Positions 43,759 to 51,059 of a stretch of DNA of 64,000 nt are shown in pieces; position 1 is the first letter of the stretch; the number at the start of each line of letters is the position of its first letter. Origin of the DNA: VRUE01 sp036524775. Its GTDB lineage: Bacteria > Actinomycetota > Thermoleophilia > Solirubrobacterales > 70-9. A program made the position numbers and the translations under genes. Under the pieces are notes generated by a model that saw only the letters and a program-made list of their open reading frames with translations, ran no database searches and had not been told where the DNA came from. Where the stretch lies: contig DATDBO010000033.1 of assembly GCA_036524775.1 (NCBI GenBank), positions 1 to 64,000 on the forward strand, in the 5' to 3' direction.

Positions 43759-44628
43759 CTACTCGCCGGCGAGGTAGTCGTCGGGCTCCTCGATTACGGC
43801 GTTGACAAGCTCGCCGATGCCCTCGATCTCGACCCTCACGGTCTGGCCGACGTGGAGCAGGTTGTCGCGGATCGGCTGGCGGCCGAGGCCGACGCCCGAC
43901 GGGGTGCCGGTGGCGATCACGTCGCCGGGCTCGAGCGTGAAGGCTTCGGAGAGGTGGGCGACCTGCTGAAAGCAGTCGAAGACCATCTGGCCGGTGCGCG
44001 CGTCCTGCCGCTCCTCGTCGTCGACGAGGCAGCGAATGCGCAGGTCCCCCGGGTCGCCCAGCTCGTCGCCCGTCACCAGCCAGGGGCCGAGCGGCCCGTG
44101 CGTGTCGAAGGACTTGCCGATCGTCATCGTCTGCGCTTTGCCCTGCCAGTCGCGCACGCTGACGTCGTTGGCGCAGGTGTAGCCGGCGATGACCTCGTGG
44201 GCGCGCTCGGCCGGGACGTGGCGGCAGCGCTTGCCGATCACGATCGCCAGCTCGGCCTCGTAGTCGAGGAAGGTCGAGACCTTCGGCATGTGGACGTCGG
44301 CGCCGGGGCCGACCACGCAGGTCACCTGCTTGTTGAAGAAGACCGGCACCTCGGGCGGCTCCATCCCCATCTCCTCGATGTGGTCGCGGTAGTTGAGCGC
44401 GATCGCCAGGTACTTGCGCGGGCTCGCCGGCGCCAGCAGGCGGACCTCGGCGAGCGGCAGCCGCGGCGCGTTGGTCGCCAGCGCCGCCAGCTTCGCCGCG
44501 CCGAGCCCGTCGAGCGCCGCCGCGGGTTCGGCGGGCGCCTCGGTCGAGGAGAGGTCGACGACCTCCTCGCCCTCGACGATGCCCAGAGCGGGCCCGCCCC
44601 CCTCGGTTTCGAACCGGCAGAGCTTCAT
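43759..44628 (-). CDS. Fumarylacetoacetate hydrolase family protein
   Basis: The 289-residue protein starts MKLCRFETEGGG, with the small N-terminal domain, then KYLAIALNYRDHIEEMG and the FAH core: FFNKQVTCVVGPGADV, LDYEAELAIVIGK with the metal-binding Glu residues, YTCANDVSVRDWQ, KSFDTHGPLGPWL and GDVIATGTPSGVGLG. Such enzymes cleave or decarboxylate beta-diketo acids (acylpyruvates, oxaloacetate, homoprotocatechuate products). ATG 44628 is the natural start; the frame upstream is a shadow of arsC. It sits 11 bp after arsC and 12 bp before the hydrolase gene in one operon. Confidence 0.88.
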   Translation of the reverse strand: MKLCRFETEGGGPALGIVEGEEVVDLSSTEAPAEPAAALDGLGAAKLAALATNAPRLPLAEVRLLAPASPRKYLAIALNYRDHIEEMGMEPPEVPVFFNKQVTCVVGPGADVHMPKVSTFLDYEAELAIVIGKRCRHVPAERAHEVIAGYTCANDVSVRDWQGKAQTMTIGKSFDTHGPLGPWLVTGDELGDPGDLRIRCLVDDEERQDARTGQMVFDCFQQVAHLSEAFTLEPGDVIATGTPSGVGLGRQPIRDNLLHVGQTVRVEIEGIGELVNAVIEEPDDYLAGE

Positions 44629-44639
44629 CGCTTTGGACC

Positions 44640-45029
44640 CTAATCGAGCTCGGCGAGCAGGGAGCCGACCCGTCCCTCGATCTCCTCGCGCGTGGTGCGC
44701 ACCTCCGCGAGCGGGCGGCCCTTGGGGTCCGGGAGGTCCCACTCGAGGTAACGCACGCCGGGGACGTAGGGGCACTCGTCGCCGCAGCCCATCGTCACGA
44801 CCACGTCCGCCCACTCGGCGTCCTCCGACTCGAGCTTGCGGGGGACGCGGTCGGCGACGTCGATGCCGATCTCGGCCATCGACTCGACCACCTCGGGATG
44901 GACCCGCTCGGCCGGCGTCGTCCCCGCGGAGCGGGCCTCGTGCCGCCCCTCGGCGGCGCGGGCGAAGAGCGCCTCGCTGATCTGCGAGCGGCCGGCGTTG
45001 TGCAGGCAGACGAAGAGGACGCGGGCCAC
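44640..45029 (-). CDS. arsC: Arsenate reductase/low-molecular-weight tyrosine phosphatase
   Basis: The 129-residue protein has the P-loop VCLHNAGRS with Cys8 and Arg14 (C-x5-R), a second Cys pair in VVTMGCGDECPY (the resolving cysteines of thioredoxin-coupled ArsC) and WDLPDPKG with the general-acid Asp. This combination favours arsenate reduction over protein dephosphorylation. No ars transporter or ArsR gene adjoins, so physiological arsenic resistance is not shown. GTG 45029 follows TAGGGT by 6 nt. It heads the operon with FAH and hydrolase genes. Confidence 0.85.
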   Translation of the reverse strand: MARVLFVCLHNAGRSQISEALFARAAEGRHEARSAGTTPAERVHPEVVESMAEIGIDVADRVPRKLESEDAEWADVVVTMGCGDECPYVPGVRYLEWDLPDPKGRPLAEVRTTREEIEGRVGSLLAELD

Positions 45030-45035
45030 CCCGGC

Positions 45036-45041
45036 ACCCTA
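45036..45041 (-). promoter_or_regulatory. -10 hexamer of arsC operon
   Basis: On the minus strand TAGGGT ends 6 nt before GTG 45029. The plus-strand nuclease gene starts 93 bp away, so the region 45030-45121 holds two separate promoters. Confidence 0.45.
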
Positions 45042-45108
45042 AGCCGCCGGCCGCGTCGCCACGTTTAGACCTCGTGAAGGTTGCGTCTGCGCCGTCCGCC
45101 GGGCGCTC

Positions 45109-45114
45109 TACCTT
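45109..45114 (+). promoter_or_regulatory. -10 hexamer of yhaM-like gene
   Basis: TACCTT ends 7 nt before ATG 45122 and favours that start over GTG 45074. Confidence 0.45.
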
Positions 45115-45121
45115 GGCGGAA

Positions 45122-46189
45122 ATGGACCAGCTCGACCCGACCATGTTCCAAGAGGCCTTGATCGAGACGGCGGGCGGAGCGCCTGTCGAGCCCGCGGCGT
45201 CGGCCGAAGAGGCGAGCGCGCCGCCGCTCGCCAGGGTGCCGCTGCGCGAGCTCGAGGACGGCGGGCGGGTGGCGGGCGTCTATGCCGTGCGGGAGCGCGA
45301 GCTGCGCCGCAAGCGCAACGGCGAGCCCTGGCTGCGCCTGGTGCTCGGCGACGCAGGCGGAACCGCCGAGGCCGTCGCCTGGGAGGACGCCGAGGCGCTC
45401 TACGCGCTGGCCGTTCCCGGCACCGCCGTCCACGTAGCCGGCGTCTTCGAGCTGAGCGACCGCTGGGGGCCGAAGGTCAAGCTCTCGGGGCTGCGCGAGG
45501 CGGCCGCCGGGGAGTACGACGACGCCGACCTCGCGGCCGAGTCCGACGTCTCCTTGGAGGATCTGGAGGGCAAGCTGCGCCAGCTGCTGGAGACCGTGCA
45601 GGACCCGCAGCTGCGCGACCTGCTCGACCGCTTCTTCGGCGAGCTCTCGCCGATCTGGGAGCGCTTCCGCGACGCGCCCGCGGCGAAGGTCTACCACCAG
45701 GCCTACCGCCACGGGCTGCTCGAGCACACCGTCTCGGTCGCCCAGGCGGTCAGCGCGGCGGCCAACTTCTTCCCCGGCATCGACCGCGAGGTCGCCGTCG
45801 CCGGCGCGCTGCTGCACGACATCGGCAAGACCGTCGCCTACAACGACGACCCGCTGGCGATCGACCTGACCGACGCCGGCCGCCTGCAGGGCGAGATCCC
45901 GCTCGGCTATTACACGGTGCGCCGCGAGATCGAGGAGATCCCCGGCTTCGACCCGGCGCTGGCGCAGGCCGTCCTGCACATCATCCTCAGCCACCACGGC
46001 TCGCTCGAGCACGGCTCGCCGGTCGTCCCCGCCACCCGCGAGGCCGTCCTCGTCCACATGATCGACAACCTCGGCGGCCGGCTCGGCAGCTTCGACCGCC
46101 TCGAGCGCGCCCTGCCGGCGGGCGAGTCCTGGTCGAGCTTCGACCGGGCGTTGTCCGGCTCCGCTTACTTCGGTCAGCGCGCCGCTTAG
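45122..46189 (+). CDS. YhaM-like OB-fold/HD-domain 3'-5' exoribonuclease
   Basis: The 355-residue protein joins an OB-fold nucleic-acid-binding domain (about 45-140; VYAVRERELRRKRNGEPWL) to an HD phosphohydrolase domain. HD ligands are visible in YRHGLLEHTVSVAQ, ALLHDIGK, HIILSHHGSLEHGSP and VHMIDNLGG. YhaM of Bacillus has this layout and degrades single-stranded RNA or DNA from the 3' end. The start is ATG 45122, 7 nt after TACCTT. The stop overlaps the end of the convergent small membrane protein gene. Confidence 0.85.
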   Translation: MDQLDPTMFQEALIETAGGAPVEPAASAEEASAPPLARVPLRELEDGGRVAGVYAVRERELRRKRNGEPWLRLVLGDAGGTAEAVAWEDAEALYALAVPGTAVHVAGVFELSDRWGPKVKLSGLREAAAGEYDDADLAAESDVSLEDLEGKLRQLLETVQDPQLRDLLDRFFGELSPIWERFRDAPAAKVYHQAYRHGLLEHTVSVAQAVSAAANFFPGIDREVAVAGALLHDIGKTVAYNDDPLAIDLTDAGRLQGEIPLGYYTVRREIEEIPGFDPALAQAVLHIILSHHGSLEHGSPVVPATREAVLVHMIDNLGGRLGSFDRLERALPAGESWSSFDRALSGSAYFGQRAA

Positions 46190-46503
46190 AAGCGTCTAGT
46201 ACAGCGTTCGATCTTCGCCACGTCCTGGTGAGCGCGCTTGACGCACTTGAGCAGCCGCTGCGGGTTGCCGCCCTGCTTCTTGACCACCCGGAACGAGCGC
46301 GTCACCTGGCGTTCGATCTGCGGCCCCAACCCCTGCAGCGACTTGCCGATTTCGTTGATCCCGCTCGCCTTGATCGCCTCGTTGGTCGTGTCGAGGACCG
46401 GCTTGACGATGAACAGGTAGGCGCAGAAGAGGATCCCGGCGGTGACCGCCAGCCGGATGATCCCCGAGGTGACGTTGCCGAAGAGGTTGCGCAAGATGTC
46501 CAT
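46186..46503 (-). CDS. Small single-pass membrane protein
   Basis: The 105-residue protein has a short N-terminal region, one transmembrane helix (about 15-37; IIRLAVTAGILFCAYLFIV) and a basic C-terminal region with paired Cys (KCVKRAHQDVAKIERC). I do not recognise a family. ATG 46503 is the start; there is no clear ribosome-binding site. It converges with the YhaM-like gene (4-bp overlap) and diverges from the WYL regulator gene 97 bp away. Function unknown. Confidence 0.6.
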   Translation of the reverse strand: MDILRNLFGNVTSGIIRLAVTAGILFCAYLFIVKPVLDTTNEAIKASGINEIGKSLQGLGPQIERQVTRSFRVVKKQGGNPQRLLKCVKRAHQDVAKIERCTRRF

Positions 46504-46586
46504 GCGGGCCGCACTCTATCCGGCCGGAAAGGGGCAAAATGCGGGATTGCAAGCCGCCTGCGGCCGGCTCGCCCCCCCGCCCTCAC

Positions 46587-46592
46587 TATTCT
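46587..46592 (+). promoter_or_regulatory. -10 hexamer of WYL regulator gene
   Basis: TATTCT ends 7 nt before GTG 46600; this rules in the compact start and rules out the long frame open from 46228. Confidence 0.5.
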
Positions 46593-46599
46593 GGGCCGA

Positions 46600-48660
46600 G
46601 TGGCAAAGGACACCGAGAAGCTGATCCGCCAGCTCTCGCTGATCTCCTTCCTGATGGCGCAGGGCAGGCCGGTTTCGGCCCTGGAGATCAAGCGCGAGGT
46701 AGAGGGCTACAGCGACATGAACGACGACGCCTTCGCGCGTCGCTTCTATGCCGACCGGGCCGAGCTGGAGAGCCTCGGCATCCAGCTCGGCGTGGAGAAA
46801 CCGGGCGAGGGCTTCTTCGAGGCCGAGCTCTACTCCCTGCCGCCGGAGAACTTCTACCTCGACCCGATCCGCTTCACCGACGACGAGCTGGCCTCGCTGA
46901 GCACGGCGCTCTCGCTGCTCACCCAGGGCGAATTCGCCTACGCCGAGCCGCTGCGCCTCGCCCTGCAGCAGGTCGCCTGGGGCCACCCGAACCCGGTCAG
47001 CGAGGGCGAGCGGGCGCCGGTCGAGATGGCGATGACCGCTTCGGCCGGCGGCCGCGACCTCTCCCAGCGCCTCTCCAAGATCGAGACGGCGATCTCGCGC
47101 CGCAAGACGATCGAGTTCACCTACTACACGATGGAGCGCGACGAAACCGAGAAGCGCAAGGTCGACCCCTACCACCTCGTCTTCCGCTCCGGCCAGTTCT
47201 ACTTGATCGGCCACGCGCACGAGCGCGACGCCGTGCGCGTCTTCCGCCTCTCCCGCATCCAGGGCAAGGTCGGCTACGCCTCCAAGGCCGAGCACGACTT
47301 CACGCCGCCGGAGGACTTCGACCGCCGCGACTACGGGCAGCGCGCCGAGTGGCAGCTGGGCGAGATCGGCGGCCGGGCGAAGATCTTCGTCCGCGACCGC
47401 ATCTCCTGGCTGATCGAGCGCGACTTCGGCGCTTACGGCGAGCTGCGCCCGGCTCGCAAGGCCGACGACGCGCCCGGCAAGGGCTCGGTCTTCGAAACCG
47501 ACTACGCCTCGCCGCGCGAGCTGATCGCCTGGGTGCTCTGCCGGCGTCAGAACGCCGAGGTGCTCGAGCCGGAGGAGCTGCGCGCCGAAGCGCGCGAGCG
47601 GCTCGACCTGCTCCACGACCGCCACCGCGGCGAGTTCGAGACGGCGGAGACGGTCGAGCGGCCGCTGCGCGAGGCGCCGCCGCGCTCGCGCGGCAACGGC
47701 CGCGGCGAGGCGGCGATCCGGCCCGAGCGCTTCGCCCGCCTGGTCACCCTCGCCGGCCTCTTGATCGACTCGGCGAAGAAAGGTGAGCGGCTGAGCGTCA
47801 CCGACCTGCGGCAGCGGCTCGAGCTGAGCGGGGAGGAGCTGCAGGAGGACATCGACCTGCTCAACGTCGTCAACTTCGGCGGCGGCACCTACGTCCTCTA
47901 CGCCGAAGTGATCGGCGACGAGATCGAGGTCGACTCCGAGCCCTACGGCGACAACTTCGCCCGCCCGGCGCGCCTGCTGCCGCTGGAGGCGAAGGCGCTG
48001 GTCGCCGCGATCGACCTCTTCGGTGACCACCTGCCGCAGGGTGGCCTGCAGACCGCCCGCGAGAAGATCGTCGGCGCGCTCGGCCACGACCCCTCCGAGG
48101 AGGGGCTGGAGATCGCCGCCGGCAGCGGCGGCGACACCGAGGTGGCGCGGGTCGTCAACGTGGCGATCGCCGAGCGTCAGGTGCTGGAGATCCAGTACTA
48201 CAAGGAGAACGAGGACCAGTTCACCAAGCGCCGGGTCGAGCCCTACCGGCTGGAGAACGGGCGCGAGGGGTGGTACGTCGAGTGCTACGACCTGACCAAA
48301 GAGGGCATCCGCCACTTCAAGCTCGACCGGGTGAAAGAGGCGGCGCCGAGCGGCGAGGGCTACGAGCCGCGCCAGGAGGTCGAAGAGCTGGCCGGGGTCG
48401 AGGGCTGGATGACCGACGGCGAGGTGCCGACCGCGCAGGTGGCGCGCGTCTGGGTCTCGCCCGAGCGGGCGCGCTGGCTGCGCGAGGAGCGCACCGTGGT
48501 CGAGGAGCTGGCCGACGGCGCGGTCGTGGTCGAGCTGCCCTACGCGGGCACCTCCTGGCTGGTGCGCGAGGTCCTGCGCGGCGCCGGCGACCTGGTCGTG
48601 CTCGAGCCGGAGAGCGCCCGCGAAGCGATCGCCGCCGAGGTGGCGGCCGGCGCTGCCTAG
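46600..48660 (+). CDS. pafBC: Fused PafB-PafC-type WYL transcriptional regulator
   Basis: The 686-residue protein carries two copies of the winged-helix plus WYL unit. Copy 1 has KLIRQLSLISFLMAQGRPVS, AISRRKTIEFTYYTMERDE and VDPYHLVFRSGQFYLIGH. Copy 2, from about 365, has RFARLVTLAGLLIDSAKKGE, AIAERQVLEIQYYKENED and RVEPYRLENGREGWYVECYD. In mycobacteria PafB and PafC are separate, adjacent genes that together activate most DNA-damage genes independently of LexA; here they form one chain. The proteasome genes that usually precede them are absent. GTG 46600 follows TATTCT by 7 nt. Confidence 0.85.
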   Translation: MAKDTEKLIRQLSLISFLMAQGRPVSALEIKREVEGYSDMNDDAFARRFYADRAELESLGIQLGVEKPGEGFFEAELYSLPPENFYLDPIRFTDDELASLSTALSLLTQGEFAYAEPLRLALQQVAWGHPNPVSEGERAPVEMAMTASAGGRDLSQRLSKIETAISRRKTIEFTYYTMERDETEKRKVDPYHLVFRSGQFYLIGHAHERDAVRVFRLSRIQGKVGYASKAEHDFTPPEDFDRRDYGQRAEWQLGEIGGRAKIFVRDRISWLIERDFGAYGELRPARKADDAPGKGSVFETDYASPRELIAWVLCRRQNAEVLEPEELRAEARERLDLLHDRHRGEFETAETVERPLREAPPRSRGNGRGEAAIRPERFARLVTLAGLLIDSAKKGERLSVTDLRQRLELSGEELQEDIDLLNVVNFGGGTYVLYAEVIGDEIEVDSEPYGDNFARPARLLPLEAKALVAAIDLFGDHLPQGGLQTAREKIVGALGHDPSEEGLEIAAGSGGDTEVARVVNVAIAERQVLEIQYYKENEDQFTKRRVEPYRLENGREGWYVECYDLTKEGIRHFKLDRVKEAAPSGEGYEPRQEVEELAGVEGWMTDGEVPTAQVARVWVSPERARWLREERTVVEELADGAVVVELPYAGTSWLVREVLRGAGDLVVLEPESAREAIAAEVAAGAA

Positions 48661-48669
48661 TCCCGCGAG

Positions 48670-48713
48670 AACTTCTGTCGCCTTTATGACCCCATAGGGT
48701 CATGAACGTGACA
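48670..48713. repeat. Palindromic repeat, copy 1 (right end lost)
   Basis: This copy matches the element at 53450-53499 over 44 bases with four differences. Its last six bases, needed to complete the outer arm, are replaced by gene sequence. It lies between the pafBC-like stop and the MBL gene and contains ATG 48702. Confidence 0.75.
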
Positions 48714-49442
48714 TATGAGGTGGACCAAGCACCTGGGCACGCGGAGATTCTCAGGGTTGTTGCGCCCAACCCGGGGCCGATGACGCTGGCGGGGACCAAT
48801 ACCTACCTGTACGGGTCGGATCCGTGTGTCGTGATCGACCCGGGGCCGGATGACGCTGCGCACCTGAAGGCGGTCCGCATCGCGGCTGAGGATCGGGGTG
48901 GGATCGGGGTCGTCCTGCTCACCCACAGCCACGGCGACCACGCCGCCGGGGGGGACGGGCTCGGCGTGAAAGCCGTCCTGCCGGGGGACGGTGAGGAGCA
49001 CGCCGGTCTGCGCTCGCTCGTCACGCCCGGCCACGCCGCCGACCACGTCTGCTTCCTCACCGCCGACGGCGTCTGCTTCAGCGGCGACCTGGTGCTCGGC
49101 GAGGGGTCGACCTTCGTCCCGCCCGACGGCGGCTCGCTGGCCGCCTACATGGACTCGCTGCGCGCCGTGCAGGCCGAGGCGCCGACGCTGATCTGCCCGG
49201 GCCACGGCCCCTGGGTGACCGACCCGGCGGCGAAGCTGGCGGAGTACGTCGAGCACCGCGAGATGCGCGAGCGCCGCCTGCTCGCCGCACTCGACCGAGG
49301 CGAGCGCTCCAAGGGGGCGCTGCTGGCCGAGGCCTGGTCCGACGTCCCCGCCGAGCTCCGCCCCGCCGCCGCCCTCGTCATGGAGGCCCACCTGCAGAAG
49401 CTCGAGGCGGAGGGTTGCCTTCCCGGGGATCTGCGCGATTAG
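48702..49442 (+). CDS. Metallo-beta-lactamase-fold hydrolase (LACTB2-like)
   Basis: The 246-residue protein has the zinc motif LLTHSHGDHAAG, the later VTPGHAADHVCF and FSGDLVLGEG, ICPGHGPW, and a C-terminal winged-helix region (EHREMRERRLLAAL) as in LACTB2-type proteins, some of which cut RNA. Between VVLLTHSHGDH and the next motif the chain is rather short. ATG 48702 lies inside a palindromic repeat; GTG 48720 (MDQAPGHAEIL) is an alternative outside it and may be the original start. No substrate is known. Confidence 0.8.
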   Translation: MNVTYEVDQAPGHAEILRVVAPNPGPMTLAGTNTYLYGSDPCVVIDPGPDDAAHLKAVRIAAEDRGGIGVVLLTHSHGDHAAGGDGLGVKAVLPGDGEEHAGLRSLVTPGHAADHVCFLTADGVCFSGDLVLGEGSTFVPPDGGSLAAYMDSLRAVQAEAPTLICPGHGPWVTDPAAKLAEYVEHREMRERRLLAALDRGERSKGALLAEAWSDVPAELRPAAALVMEAHLQKLEAEGCLPGDLRD

Positions 49443-49458
49443 CGCAGATCCCGTACCC

Positions 49459-50955
49459 CTACGGCGCCAGCAGGTAACGGACGAGGGAAATCCCGCCGGT
49501 CGGATCGAGGTCGGGTCGGTTGACGACGCCCGCCACGACCAGGCGGCCGTTGCGATCGATCAGCGCATCGCTCTCGCGCCCGCTCGAGAACCGGCCGAAG
49601 CCGGTCATCACCCAGCCACCGCGGCCGAAGCTGCGATCCGGTCGACCGTGAGCGTTCAATCGCGTGACGACGAAACGTCGACGCAGTCGTTCTCTCAGCG
49701 GCCCGCGATCCTTCGGCCTGAACGTCAAGGTTCCCGTCAGCAGCGGCCGGCCGGCCGAGTCGACGGCGGCCAGGTCCACGTTGCTCTGAAAGGCCATCAG
49801 GTGGGCTACGGTCAAGTCGGCGGGGACGTTGACGGCCGCGACGCCCCGTTGACCGAAGCCGCGGTCGAGGTTGCCGTCCAGCGCCAGCCGCACGACTCCC
49901 CTGCCCTGCGTGTAAGCGCCTCCCGATCCATACTGCACGATGCCCCCGGCCTGCACGTAGGTCCGCCCGAATCGATCGATCGCAATTCGGCGCGGCGAGC
50001 TGAGGCGATAGCGCCGCCTCCCGTCCCTGCCGAACGAGTCGTCGAGCACGCCGTTCGGGCGCATGCGAAGCACGACGAAGTTGCGGTCATCGCAGCGTTC
50101 TTGCGCCGCGCCCGCGAGCGTCAAATGGCCCCTGCCGCCGAGTACGATGTCGGAAACCTCGTCGCTTCCCTCGAGGAAGGTGATGCCGTCGCCGCTCCCA
50201 AACGAGGCGTCGAGATCGCCCGCCGGCGTCAGCCGCGCGATCAGCTTGTCGAAGTCTGCATAGTGACCATGACCCTCACATGGCGAAGCGACTTCGCGCT
50301 GCCCGCCGATCAAAACCGGCCGGTCTTCGTCGTCGACGACTCCGGCGCCGGTAATGACGGCGGGCTCGGTGGTGCCCGGGAAGGCGGGCAGCTCCAAGTT
50401 GGTGGTCTCGATGCCATCGCCGTCACCGAAGGTCGGGTCGAGACCACCGGTGGTTGTGTAGCGGATGACGGTGGCATAGCTGCGGAAAGCGGCCCCGGAC
50501 GGGTAAGAGGAGGTGTAAGGGGAGAGCAGGGTGCCGTAGTCGGTTGCCGTACCGAAGATGACCGCGCGTCCCGCCGAATCGACGTCGAGGTCGCTGATGG
50601 AGAAATCGAATCCGGGAACTTCGATCTTCACCACGCCTTCGGTGCCGAAGCCGCGATCGATTCTCCCGCCTCGCCCGTAGCGAATCAACTTGTCTCCCGC
50701 GATCACCACGAGCGCGCCCTTCGGAGCCTCGGTGATAAGAGAAGTGGCGGCGTACCAGGAGGTGCCCATGTCGAGCGCGGTAACCGTCTTGCCGCCTCTG
50801 GCGAAGCTGGGGTCGAGATCGCCCGGCCAGGCTTCGGCCCGCGAGGAGAAGTGAAGGAGTAGCGCGCTCAGCGCAGCGGCGACGAGGGAAAACCGAATCG
50901 CGCTGGTGATGCTTTGCTGTCTGCTGGAGAGTGACATGGCTGCTTTTCGAGGCAT
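49459..50955 (-). CDS. Secreted delta-60 repeat protein
   Basis: The 498-residue protein has a signal peptide (about 18-35, cleavage near RAEA) and at least seven copies of the delta-60 signature xD(P/R)(S/G)F(G/A)xxG: LDPSFARGG, IDRGFGTEG, LDPTFGDGDG, LDASFGSGDG, LDDSFGRDG, LDRGFGQRG and PDRSFGRGG. Each repeat is about 55-70 residues and should form a propeller-like surface protein. The ATG at 50955 is preferred; 50937 is also possible, and neither has a clear ribosome-binding site. It diverges from the penicillin acylase gene across 104 bp that hold a TTTAAA-containing hairpin. Confidence 0.8.
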   Translation of the reverse strand: MPRKAAMSLSSRQQSITSAIRFSLVAAALSALLLHFSSRAEAWPGDLDPSFARGGKTVTALDMGTSWYAATSLITEAPKGALVVIAGDKLIRYGRGGRIDRGFGTEGVVKIEVPGFDFSISDLDVDSAGRAVIFGTATDYGTLLSPYTSSYPSGAAFRSYATVIRYTTTGGLDPTFGDGDGIETTNLELPAFPGTTEPAVITGAGVVDDEDRPVLIGGQREVASPCEGHGHYADFDKLIARLTPAGDLDASFGSGDGITFLEGSDEVSDIVLGGRGHLTLAGAAQERCDDRNFVVLRMRPNGVLDDSFGRDGRRRYRLSSPRRIAIDRFGRTYVQAGGIVQYGSGGAYTQGRGVVRLALDGNLDRGFGQRGVAAVNVPADLTVAHLMAFQSNVDLAAVDSAGRPLLTGTLTFRPKDRGPLRERLRRRFVVTRLNAHGRPDRSFGRGGWVMTGFGRFSSGRESDALIDRNGRLVVAGVVNRPDLDPTGGISLVRYLLAP

Positions 50956-51046
50956 GAGAAACCGCAAGTCCCACAAAAGTATTGGTTTCTTTAAACCCAT
51001 CGGCTGTGAAAAATGAGACGCAGCGCAGTCCTGGCCGGCCGGCCAG

Positions 51047-51052
51047 TAATCT
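51047..51052 (+). promoter_or_regulatory. -10 hexamer of penicillin acylase gene
   Basis: TAATCT ends 7 nt before ATG 51060, favouring that start. Confidence 0.45.
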
Positions 51053-51059
51053 GGCTGTG

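Noticed and set aside
46228..46599. N-terminal extension of the WYL regulator
   Set aside because: It is the reverse of the small membrane protein gene; the WYL protein starts at GTG 46600 with a hexamer 7 nt upstream.
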